Below are positions 11,996 through 21,971 of a stretch of DNA of 64,000 nucleotides, one piece after another. Numbering within the stretch: position 1 is the first letter of the stretch; each line of letters starts with the position of its first letter. This DNA is from Didymella arachidicola (taxonomy: Eukaryota > Ascomycota > Dothideomycetes > Pleosporales > Didymellaceae). The notes beneath the pieces are model-generated. The model was not told the DNA's origin. It saw only the letters and a program-made list of their open reading frames with translations, and did not search any database. Where the stretch lies: contig CM049986.1 of NCBI GenBank assembly GCA_016630955.3, positions 1,488,001 through 1,552,000 of the forward strand, written 5' to 3'. The translations under genes were made by a program, and so were the position numbers.

Positions 11996-12999
11996 ATGAA
12001 TCCAACCCGATTTGCACCTCCTTCCGGAAGCTTCACAGGCAGAGGTCAGAAAATTAAACAAGAGGCCGAGGCCGTAGAAGAAGAGGCTAATTCTCAGGAG
12101 GCACGGGCCTGGCGCCAACATCCGTAACACCTGGTAGCCACAGTGGCAGCACCATGCATGCCGCTCCAGCTTTGCCAATCACTGGCAGCCTGCGCGCAGC
12201 CCCTTTGCCAAAACCGCCTATCACTAGGCTAGAGGGACTGAATCGGTCTCACCCAGCTATGTTCGTTGCGAAGGATCCGCGTGTGTTGCGAAAGATATTG
12301 AACGAGTGAGTGCCTGCCTTCGCATTGAGATCTTACATTGATAGTCACTGTTTCAGCTATACGGAGTTCGTCTAGGTTCACGTCAATCAAGGAGTTCACT
12401 TAGAAAAGTTCTCGGTTCACGAGTCTCTCATAACCATCCCTTCCGTGTTCTTCAAGGAAGCACTAGCCGGAGACTGGGTAGAGTCAAAGGAACGAATTGT
12501 CCGTCTGCCCGAAGACAAGCCCTCCGTCTTTCACATCTACGTTCATTTCCTCTATACCAACGACATCGCAGTTCTTGCAGACGCCCCTTCCGCCGACAAA
12601 ACGAATGAAGCCCCTGATAATCTCAGATTCGCCGAGCTGTACGTGCTTGCGGAAAAGTTGCAGGACATTGAGACGAAAGATAGGGTTTTGCAGGCTGTAA
12701 TCATCGCTTTTCAGCCTATTACTGCCCTAATTCTCACGACAAGACTCCCATCGCAGCAGTTTGTGCAGACTGTCTACAATGGCACACCATCGGGATCCTT
12801 GGCTCGGAAGCTGATGGTACACATGTACTCACGACGTGCCAGGAGCTACTGGTTGAACCTAGACAAGGAAAGTAACATAAAAGCATGGCCCTATGACTTC
12901 AAAGATGAGCTCTTGGTCGCTATCATGGATGATAGATACACGTTTGAAGGTGCCATCACTGCTGAAGAGGCAAAAGCGTACAAAGAACGGAAAGATTGA
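11996..12999 (+). pseudogene. BTB/POZ-domain gene with in-frame TAG
   Basis: BTB/POZ proteins dimerise and often act as cullin-3 adaptors; the partner here is unknown. From the ATG at 12154, exon 1 (to 12305), a 51-nt intron (12306-12356, GTGAGT to TTTCAG) and exon 2 (12357-12999) give RKILNDYTEFV, then a TAG at 12373-12375, then VHVNQGVHLEKFSVHESLIT and PSVFFKEALAGDWVESKE, a full BTB fold. A tail follows with VYNGTPSGSLARKLMVHMYS. The stop falls inside the first strand of the fold, where CAG would fit. An ATG at 11996 opens another Pro/Gly-rich frame that meets the first only by a shift near 12100, so a second lesion is possible. Everything after the stop stays open to 12999, which suggests recent damage. 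A base-call error would also explain it. Confidence 0.62.
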
Positions 13000-13505
13000 C
13001 ATCCAGATCACTCAGTGAAAGATGAGTGACGAGATGGATGCTATTTTGACCTTTGCGGAAAGACTCCCAAGCATGCAGCATGGAGCAAGATCGCAATGCA
13101 ATGCAATGTCGACTAGGTGGGCAGGGAGTGAATTTCGGTATCGAGTAGTCAAAGAAATGAAACCTTGAATGATTCTTATCTGCAATGCTCGGGTCTCGTG
13201 CAAACAGACCTGCGCCTTCCCACATCTCTCTCAGTGAACTTCGGCTACCGCGCTAGAGCTGGGTGTGATTTGCAATGGAACTTCGTGCCCACCATTCCCA
13301 AACCACTAAAGGAGTTCGCCGTGAAGTGGCTATTACATAGCCTCCTCCACGTTATCCTCCTGATGCGCTTATCTCCTCGCCCACTCAGTATGATGAGTGC
13401 TCGCAGAAACACTGTGCTCGTACCAAGAAACACCGCTTAAGCTTTTATCTTCAGCACAATGATCTGAGAAGATTAGCACCGACTAAATCCGCATGTGTGA
13501 CATGA
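13000..13505. other. Intergenic, nothing recognised
   Basis: Between BTB-derived units. I see no gene. Confidence 0.4.
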
Positions 13506-13946
13506 TTGACTTTGTCTAACCCGGTGTTGATGCTGCTCGCTGGATGCTTCTCATCCGTCTATATGCACCCTAAAACTTCCACTGATGACGATAAGAGGAT
13601 TAAAGAGTCGTTCATAGTATCTAAGACAGTTCTCAGACCTTTTTCCGAGTTCGTCGCGGAACTGTATGCCGCCACAGAGAACTTCTTCAGACTTCCTAGC
13701 ACGAGCTTTTGCGAGTTCGACTTCTATATGCTGCATCTCAACGCTATCGAATTCTCACTTTCTGAACTGTTAGCTCTACTTAAGATGACAGAGGTCAAGG
13801 CTACTGCCTTGAGCCTTTTGGGCGACTTCTTCACTGCTGCAGATGCATTCGAGATCTACAACTGTACGAGCGGAGGGCTTGCGGAGGACGTAGTTGTGGA
13901 TATGTACCTGAGTATCTGTACAAAGTTGAGGAAGACCAGGTCATAA
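13506..13946 (+). pseudogene. Possible diverged BTB-family tail
   Basis: A 146-codon open frame without an initial ATG (its first codon is TTG). The second half, LSELLALLKMTEVKATALSL then AFEIYNCTSGGLAEDVVVDM, lines up by eye with FAELYVLAEKLQDIETKDRV and VYNGTPSGSLARKLMVHM of the neighbouring BTB gene. The first half has only a weak BTB-like look. I take it as an old, diverged copy; it could be an unrelated small gene. Confidence 0.33.
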
Positions 13947-15698
13947 TCTATGCTGACAGCCCAGATCTCCAAAGCAGTTCCTGGTGGACTTAGGAGCGAT
14001 ACGGTCGCAAGCTCTGGTCGAGGATGGAATGGAGCGAGTCTCCTTGACGACTTATTTGTTTGATATTGAGTATTGAGTGAACATCATTGATTGACTGATG
14101 GACTACAGAGCCGAACGAGGTGCTATATAAGAGAGGAGGCTGATGATCACATGACCCAGTTTTTCAACACGCTTTGACCAAGATTTGAAGCGGAGACGGT
14201 GAACTCCTGCTAGCCGACACGAGCTACCACTGAGATCTTCCTTTGGTGGAGGCACAGTGTTCTGTTACATTGGGGGAGCGAATCTGGCAATGTCAACAAT
14301 GAATGCCTTTTGAGCAGTGTACATTTCAATTTTCGAGTGCAGAGCACTATTGGAAGAAAATCGTCCCCCATACTAGGCTGCCGCTGAATATACGTTAAGT
14401 GTTTCGATGTGCTTTGCCAACAGGCTTGTGAGATGCCTGAGCGCTAAGGCCCTCACTCTGATGGGGTGCTTGTCAGTACCTTTGGCGAGAATATGCACTC
14501 AGCTGATTGGTTGCGCGTTTCACATTCTATTGCCGAGAAATGGTGGCTTGTACAGCCGAGGTGGTGATTGTTTTCACTCGAGGGTTCGGTCCGAACCGCA
14601 CGTCCGCTCCACCCTCCACATCAGATCCACTCTTTGTTACTACATCCGACGAGAGGAGCACCGAGAATCCAGAGTTGAAATAGGAGTTGATGCTCGTGGT
14701 GCCAGTTGGGAATGATGCCGGTCGCTGCATAACTGCAGTAGATTCCACCTGCCCATGGTGCTTCTCGCCATGATGTCCCACGTAGCTATGGTACCTGTTG
14801 ACGCGTGACCTTGATCGGGCTGAATTCTGGTCGATTAGGCTCCTCTTTTGGATGAAATATGCAATGCATGATAAAGGTAAGCGCTATTAGAGGGCTATGT
14901 ACGCCTTTCGGAGGATATCGAGGTCGATCATTGGTATTCGCCTACCCTTGCACACATGTGGCTTGGACGGCGGTAGCCATTTCGATAACCCACGTTGTCT
15001 CCAGAGAGACTACAAGTAGACGCTAGACTTCCTATCACCATTGTAAAATACAAGCAGATAAGGGCCACACTACGAATCTTTAGACTTACCAAGCATCACA
15101 TCATGGGTTTCCTCGGTTTCCATCGCAAGCGACCAACCTATATCATCAATGAGTACCACAATACGTATCAGCAGGCTGTCAGTTCTTCTTTAGTCTTTAG
15201 AAGCCTACGTCTAGCGTTCCTAATGATCCGTAGACCGCAACTGCCATTGTCGCTGCACCACCTACTCCCGTCGCTCGGCCGCGCCTTCCTGATTGCCGCA
15301 GCTGCTACTCTGCGCAGCGCACGCAGCTTGCCGTAACGCAGAAAGAAGGTCCTACCAAAGGCAGGCGGTACTACGTCTGCATTGGATGTCCTGCAGAAGG
15401 AAGTCGGGGAAGGAGCTGGATCATGTGGGCAGACCAGCTGGTATCTTGAAGTTGATTTTCGATGACTGAGCAAAATGGCCGCCGAGGTACTAAGTCCCAT
15501 ATTGGCACATTTCATATCATCAGCTAGTCTTTCTGTCAAAGAAGCCCATGACACTCGTTGCGAAGTTGTATGCGTGTAATCGACCAAGTGAAAGACAGGT
15601 CATTTCGCGACCGTGCACACTTCTTGACTGCCTACAAAAGATCCAGCGACGCAGACTCGCATTACTGCAACGAACAACACCATACCATAGCCGTTGTA
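13947..15698. other. Long gene-poor stretch inside the BTB block
   Basis: 1.75 kb without a supportable gene. A canonical TATATAAG sits at 14124-14131, but no credible coding frame follows it on either strand. The rest looks like decayed sequence. Confidence 0.45.
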
Positions 15699-16634
15699 AT
15701 GTCTCAATTCGGATTTGGTTCAACGCCTCCTCCGCGTACGGCGACTGGTTTCGGGAGCAGTCCTGCGAGATCACTTACAACACCCCAGCCAGGAGGGTTC
15801 GGCATGCCGCCTACAGGCACCGCATGGCCAGCTGCTGGTTTGTTTGGGGTTCAACCATGAGTTCAACCACACGTTGCACCACAAGTTCCACAGCCCACAA
15901 CTCGTGACTACGTAAAGGCTGTGGCGCCGGACGCTCGGGTGGTAGCCGCGGAGTCTATCGCGTAAGTTCATCTGCTTGGTTGTAGCTGGTCGCTAACACC
16001 ATGCAGATTCAGCGACGTGGTCATCAAGGTGATTGTCGGCAGCGGCGATCTGCGCAAAACCTTCGCCGTTCACGAGGCCGTCCTCTTCAGGCGTACCGGC
16101 AACAACACGGAGCATGTTCAAGCCGGCGTAAATAGCACCCTTGAGCTTCCAGAAGTCGAGCCCGAAGTTTTCAACCTCTGGCTTCAGCACCTCTACACCC
16201 AACGTTTGCCGAGCAAACCGGACGGCACAGACCAAGGCCTGAACGACCACGTCCATGAGATCGGCTTACTCTGCAAGTTCTTCGCACTTGCCAAGGCCAT
16301 GCGAGACAGCACAGCTGCCCAGGAGGCCATCAACGCGATGTATGCGAAGGCGCACGAGCGTCCGGTGGAAGGATACCCACTTCTACCCAACAGCGTTGGT
16401 GTTGAAATCATCTACAAGGCCACAGACGTGTCATGCGGCGCAAGGAAGTTGATGGTGGATCTGCATGTGTGGAAGGCGGCTGGCGCGTGGGTGAAACAGC
16501 ACATCGATAACGGCATGCCATATCCTATCGAGTTCGTCAACGACCTTGCTATTGTCCTACTCGCTCAGAAGCAGGATCTCTCGAAGACGGTCAAGTTGGA
16601 GAAGGAGGTTTCAGAGTACTACGATACTGTCTGA
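15699..16634 (+). pseudogene. BTB/POZ-domain gene with in-frame TGA
   Basis: Exon 1 15699-15961, intron 15962-16006 (45 nt, GTAAGT, CTAAC, GCAG), exon 2 16007-16634. The ATG opens a Gly/Pro/Phe-rich head (MSQFGFGSTPPPRTATGFG). A TGA at 15858-15860 follows FGVQP, and the same frame carries on as VQPHVAPQVPQPTTRDYVKA, splices, and enters an intact BTB fold (FSDVVIKVIVGSGDLRKTFA, then VHEAVLFRR). The C-terminal part keeps the IIYKATDVSCGARKLMVDLH block. After the stop there is no ATG before the BTB fold, so no shorter start rescues it. The motif gttcaacca occurs twice around the stop, hinting at a local duplication. It could be a very recent pseudogene, an undetected intron across the stop, or a base-call error. 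Confidence 0.62.
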
Positions 16635-17400
16635 AGTCTCTTCACTTCGACACGGGTGGGGTTACGAACGTTTGTGCGGTGGCGACTAATGTTCACATGT
16701 TTCAGCTGCTGTTGATACAGCGTATCTGATATTTCGTTAGCAAAAGATGCATAAGTAACTGTATACCGAACTCTAAAACTCACATCGCATTGCTGTTATA
16801 CGCAATCAACATGGGTGACACACCTCTAGACAAGACAAGAAGGTCACGGTGGGATGTGGTCTCGGCCGAGAAGACCGTTTGTCGCGCGCCTGCCATGATC
16901 CTCAAGACGTAAAGCAGCAGGCTGTCCTCGCTGACTCTACTTCCCCATGATTATTGGAACATACCATAATATCGCTCGAATTTCCTGCATGTTGATCGTT
17001 CGCAGAGGCGCCAGACTGAAAGCCCGCATCAGTCTAGATACGCCCCAAGTTCAGCTGACGAACGCGGAAGAGCTGTTCCTTCCCCCTCCGATGGGGACCT
17101 GAAAGCGGTGGATAGGCTGCCGACATGCGGGCCAGTAGCTGGTCTACTTGTGAGAGGCACCGCACAAGCTGCCAAGGCTGAGCTTGAGAATATCAAAACC
17201 ACGTATTTTGGAAATTGCGAAGTCTGGGGTGCTGAGACCAAACTGGGGCAGCTTCTCCCGTAGGGAACGTAGACCACAAGGCTCAGATTGCAGACAGCCA
17301 GACGCAAGGAAGCTCGATGGGTCCAGCCACGAATGTGGACCTGCGTATAGTACCGTAGGGATGTGAGTGACTTTTTTTTGCTTCCCAATCCTTGGAAAGT
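16635..17400. other. Intergenic, nothing recognised
   Basis: Between the 15.7-kb BTB gene and a further BTB remnant. No gene supported. Confidence 0.4.
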
Positions 17401-17439
17401 ATTCTGCCAACTGGCCGAGCAGGATAATATGCTTTCTCT

Positions 17440-17600
17440 CGGGGTTTCTTTTGGGTGTGGACTCAAAGACTTTCAGTGTTGGTCAAGCGGACTTCGCTGC
17501 GGAGTCACCGCACTTTGCCAATATGCTCTCCGGTGACACCAATTGCGAGGCTGTAAAGCTTTCCTACCTAAACTATTGCCACTTCAGCCTGTACTGCAAT
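17440..17600 (+). pseudogene. Remnant of a BTB domain
   Basis: In one + frame I read LGVDSKTFSVGQADFAAESP, then HFANMLSGD and EAVKLSYLNYCHFSLY, which follows the BTB core pattern (K.F.VH...L...S..F..ML.G.., then L....F..Y). Flanking sequence in all frames gives no convincing head or tail. I read it as an eroded copy, the fifth BTB-derived piece in 6.3 kb. Confidence 0.42.
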
Positions 17601-18293
17601 CTCTGCGATAATGATAGGATCGGCTCCACGATCCTGCATTGTCCAATCTCGCAGGGCACACACATCTCTGCAATTCCACCACAGACTTGGCGAAGATGTG
17701 ACTCTCGAAAAAGTTTGAACCAAGTTCGAGTACGAGTCCCCCAATCTCGTTCGAAGGAGCAATCTGTGCTCGGGAAGCAAAAAAAAGTCCAAATACATAC
17801 AACAGCGGGTATTCGCTAGTGGTCACCCACCTAACTACTAATCCGCCGGTACGTTGCTTAAATAGGGCTGAGCGAACGGGAAGCCTTGTTTTCAACGTCC
17901 TATGGTCGTATGTGAAGGGTAAGATCAAACGTGCAATTATATTCCAGAACTCGTCAACACCTCGCTTTCTTCCAACTTGATCGATCTCGCTGGTGAACAT
18001 GATCTATCGACTTCGCCTAAGGGTTAAGGAGCCCAAGATCTGATGGTAGACAAGTATTGCAGCAGAGCAACCATGTGCACGTTGGACTGCCTGTTTGCTT
18101 CTGAGCTTTCCAAACCAGCTTCATTGAATGGCCTGCCGGCAGAAGCAACACATGTGCTGTGTCTGGGAGGGTCAGGAGCGAGGAGCGCCCCAGGTTGTCT
18201 CGAGGCGTGCCACGAGGAATATGACATTTCCCAGCCAAGTCCTTCCGAAGGTGAGTTGTTGTTGTAGATGTAATACGGATGTAGCCATTCTTA
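17601..18293. other. Intergenic, nothing recognised
   Basis: Downstream of the RING gene, which runs toward it. It would hold that gene's 3' UTR; nothing else seen. Confidence 0.45.
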
Positions 18294-19139
18294 TCACTGA
18301 TCTTGAGAGTCTTCGTACTGTACTTCTTCATCCCAGTCTTTCAGCCTGGAGAACGGGCTCCTTAGCCAGGCATTGAGCTCGTGCAGAAAAAGTCTTGCGG
18401 ACTCTCGCCCTAAAAACTCAGCTAGGAGGTTTTCAGCATGTCCGTTGCTAGCTTTTATGTCAACCATCTTGACAATCGAGACGACGTAGGAGACTAAGAA
18501 CTCGGCGTTACTGCTTGTCGTTGCTGCTTGGACATCATATCCAGGTCGATCAGTGTAAAGGAAACTGAATACACGAAGTTCACGGCGTATGAAGGCACGA
18601 GCTCGTGACTGCAGATCTGAATCGCCAGTGATTATCTGAGGCGTGACGTCCCGGTAGCCGGAATGGGGATTGCTGCCAATATGTAGTGAATAAAGTCCCT
18701 TCTGATATATTTCGCGGCGTCGTCGCAATGCTGGATCATCATTTGGCGGAGTGAATGGACGTCGATTGCATCTTGGCCGACTGGGCAAGCCGTAGGGCGC
18801 GAATAGCGACGAATGACCGCGCTCATCGGCTGATTGTATACCTGGTGGTACATGTGTACGGGAAATGCTGTAACTTTTGAAATCATCCGGAGCTTGCCAG
18901 TTATATTGGACAACAGAAACTTCTGCCTTGCCTGCGACAATTTAGTGACTGGGCGACGGCATCAAGAGAATCAGCTTACATAATGGGCAAGTTGATCTTT
19001 CCTGAAGCCAGCTGACAAGACACACGAAATCGAATGTGAAGTGGTTACATGGGACAGTAACAGCCCGTTCCGTGACAGTGGAAAGACAAATCACGCATAC
19101 GTCGTCAGCCTCGCCGCTATACTTTGCTGTCGTGCCCAT
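18294..19139 (-). CDS. RING-finger E3 ubiquitin ligase, Topors-like
   Basis: Probable E3 ligase moving ubiquitin from an E2 to a target that cannot be told from sequence. Exons 18980-19139 and 18294-18931 flank a 48-nt intron (18932-18979, GTAAGC, CACTAAAT, GCAG) and code for 265 residues. Residues 15-55 form the RING: CVICLSTVTE, then CNHFTFDFVCLVSWL and CPLCKAEV; the intron cuts within the last zinc-ligand Cys codon. Near residues 120-165 lies DPALRRRREIYQKGLYSLHI with a following SNPHSGYRD, a block kept in fungal RING proteins that resemble Topors. The first ATG gives a start 13 residues before the RING. It is head to head with the HAD/RGG gene. Without splicing the RING frame stops soon after CPLCK, so the intron is needed. 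Confidence 0.82.
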
Positions 19140-19423
19140 GCGCCGATGTTGGTGTTGATTTTAGTGATAGAAGGACGGTCGGAAAGGTGACCTCATACGC
19201 GGCGTGCATGGGCCACAATCTAGCGCGAAAGTCACCGTCGCGACTTCCTCACGAACGCAGCTGTGTCAATCCACTGCTCCTGTCTCGCCTCAGTCAGCCA
19301 CTCCTCACAGCTCCGGAGACTCGAATATCCCGTGCTCGCCTACGCACCCGACGATTATTGCAGCGGATGCTGCTCGCGGCCAAACGCATATCAATCTCGC
19401 CCATCCGCCGCTCGGCATTTTCT
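19140..19423. promoter_or_regulatory. Shared divergent promoter, RING E3 / HAD-RGG gene
   Basis: Only 284 bp separate the two chosen start codons, so the pair probably shares regulatory sequence. An upstream in-frame ATG for the HAD gene at 19367 would shorten it to 227 bp. No clear TATA box. Confidence 0.5.
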
Positions 19424-21077
19424 ATGTTAGCAACGTCGACGAGGCCTGCTGTTGCAGGTCCAAATGGAAAGCCAATACACCACACAGTGACTGCGCTCAA
19501 GCGCTGGTCGTGTGACGACAAAGATCTGCCATCTGTTAGCGATATCAAGGCCATACATGTTTATGACTTTGACAACACATGTACGCTTCGTGTAGCCTAT
19601 TTGGGTACTGTGGCTAATGAATATAGTGTTCGCAAGTCCTCTACCAAACAAACAATTATGGAACAGTGCCACAATAGGCCAGCTGGGCAGCCCAGACATG
19701 TTCTTGAGCGGTGGTTGGTGGCATGACGCCAGCATCCTGGGGGCGACTGGTGAAGGTGCAGACAAGGAAGAGAAGCGCGGCTGGGCTGGATGGTGGAATG
19801 AACACATTGTCACCCTGGTTGAGCAGTCGATGCAACAAAAGGATGCTTTGAACGTTCTCCTCACCGGCCGTGGTGAATCCAACTTTGGCGACCTCATCAA
19901 ACGCATCGTAAAGAGCAGGCAGCTCGATTTCGACATGGTTTGTCTGAAGCCTGCGATTGGCCCTGCAGGGCAGAAATTCAGGAACACGATGGAGTTCAAG
20001 CAAGAGTTGCTGAAGGACATCGTCTACACTTATAAAGACGCCGAGGAACTCCGCATCTACGAAGACCGTGTCAAGCATACGAAAGGCTTCCGCGACTTCT
20101 TTTTTCAGTTCAACAAGGATCTCATGGCTGGCCAACTGAAAGGCAACCGAAAGCCCATCGCGGCAGAGGTCATACAGGTCGCTGAGAACGCGACGCAATT
20201 GGACCCTGTTGCTGAAATTGCTGAGATCCAGAAATTGATGAACGCGCACAACACGCAATTCAAGAGCGGTACCGCGCCACCAGGCACCGTGCCATACCAG
20301 ATCAAGAAGACGGTCTTCTACACCGGCTACATGATCCCCGCGAACATGACAGAGAAGCTCACATCACTCGTGAAGCTTCCTCAGAGCACTCCAGACAACG
20401 ATGTTAGGTTCCTCGCTAACAGTATCCTCATCACGCCGAAGCCGTGTCCGAAAAGTATCCTCGATAAGGTCGGTGGTATTGGAGCCAAGGTTAGGTGGAA
20501 GGTGACAGGCACTTCTTGCTTCGAGAACAAGCTATGGGCTGCACGAGTCGAGCCAGTGCCAAAGACAGCAAAGTATTACTCTGAGAACCCCACACCGACT
20601 GTGGTGCTAGCCATTCGCAAGAACGGACGACCGGCAGATGCAGCGCGAATCACCAACTGGCAGCCAGTGGCAGAAGACCAGGCATTCGAGTTCGACAGTG
20701 TTGTGGGCGAAAAGCAGATGCTGCGCATCGAGGAAGAAACCGCCAACGAAAGTGAGTGGGAAAGCTATTTCCCTAACAAGTCGTATCGCAAGCGCTCTGT
20801 TGAGCCCAATCATCACGGTGATCACCGAAACACGCGTGGCAAAGGCGACAACAATCACCCAGGGTACCGTGGTGGTAATCAGAATCGCGGCCGAGGGGGG
20901 CACAGGAACAATCAGTACAACAACAGGGGCAATCGAGGAGGCTACCGTGGCGATCGCGGCGGTGGTCGCGGTCGTGGTCGCGGTGGTGGTGGCCAGTCAC
21001 AATACAGAAGCCTGGACGATGTCGGCGGCAACTACGGACAGTCCGGCCACGACAACAATCCAGACGCCTTCTACTGA
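19424..21077 (+). CDS. HAD-superfamily 'Swiss-army-knife' RNA-repair-type protein with RGG tail
   Basis: Exons 19424-19580 and 19627-21077 with a 46-nt intron (19581-19626, GTACGC, CTAAT, TATAG) give 535 residues. The intron splits the signature: IHVYDFDNT joins LFASPLPNKQLWN, making the HAD motif DxDxT-LF. Family blocks follow (GGWWHDASILGATGEG, then NVLLTGRGE). The pattern is that of the fungal HAD_SAK_1 family, proposed from comparative genomics to act in RNA repair; the activity is unproven. The last 90 residues are Gly/Arg/Asn-rich with RGG repeats (GGRGRGRGGGG), typical of RNA binding. I chose the ATG at 19424 because homologues begin shortly before the conserved ALKRW; 19367 is an in-frame alternative. 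The pairing of a phosphatase-like fold with an RGG tail supports an RNA role, but this is inference. Confidence 0.8.
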
Positions 21078-21971
21078 GGGCCTATGGTCTTGCATGCCTG
21101 CCTGTTCTTGGTACACTGCCTTCTATTCGTCAGCATTGCGTTTCTGCATGGCAACCGGCGGCTGGTCCATTCAGCGCCTCTGTCTGAAGCTTTCACGCGG
21201 TTGTTCGCTGAGCGCCCTTCTCGTACTGTTCCACACTCAAAGCTAATTGTAAATCATACGTCTATCGTGCATTTTCGGGCGCAATTTTCAGAGAATGAGA
21301 TACCCAGATTTTCCTTAGAAGTCAATTTCCATCAATTCAAACGAACACTGCAAGTCTTCGCAATACGTTGGATCCTTTATATCTTGCAAGCTCAATGTTC
21401 AGGACTCGTCATTTGATCTGTCTTGTCTATACTCTTCTTTCCAACATCACAGATCACCCGGCTCGTCATCCCCTAGTGTCGACCCTAAAGCCAGCTATAC
21501 TCGTTCTCGACCAGATACTTCGGGCACCACGCCCTTTGTATATCAGCTATTAGCCGCAAAGAAAACCAGAAGAGAATAAACATATCTTTCCGTCACGATC
21601 TTGCCGGACATAGCTGTTGAGCCCAAGTCTGGACATTCAATGTCCGGGAGATTAGGCTGTTCCCCAGAATGTGGTAGTACGGTCCGGCAATAAAGCTTGT
21701 TCCTCCACATCAACGCCACAGTGTGGGGTAGATGGTCCAATCAGACCCCTCGGTCCGCGCAGCATTGCGGATGATCTGCATTTGACGACTTACGGAGATA
21801 GCAAGTCGGGTGAACCCCGACATCATCTACTCCAGTCACTGACAAGTCGGCCAGATGGCCGTCATGGACAATCATGAGCGAGTACCGTGAGCTATAAAAG
21901 CACTTGTACACATGTGCAACTTTACGGAGCCTCTGCTCTCCCTCTCTACTGCACGCAGTACCTCAGTTGTC
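21078..21971. promoter_or_regulatory. Upstream region of the sugar transporter
   Basis: About 0.9 kb. The last 250 bp include GTGGGG near 21722-21727, a match to the fungal carbon-catabolite repressor (CreA) core, and a TATA box (see separate entry). The first part would be the 3' UTR of the HAD/RGG gene. Confidence 0.45.
21893..21899 (+). promoter_or_regulatory. TATA box of the sugar transporter
   Basis: TATAAAA, a consensus match on the coding strand. It lies 79 bp before the ATG at 21972 but only 19 bp before the in-frame ATG at 21912, so 21912 is unlikely to be in the mRNA if initiation follows at a normal distance. Confidence 0.6.

Noticed and set aside
15548..15907. Alternative + frame across the start of the 15.7-kb BTB gene
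   Set aside because: Does not lead into the BTB fold; the frame from 15699 does.
18017..18331. Minus-strand frame after the RING gene
   Set aside because: Beyond the RING stop, no start in context and no known motif.
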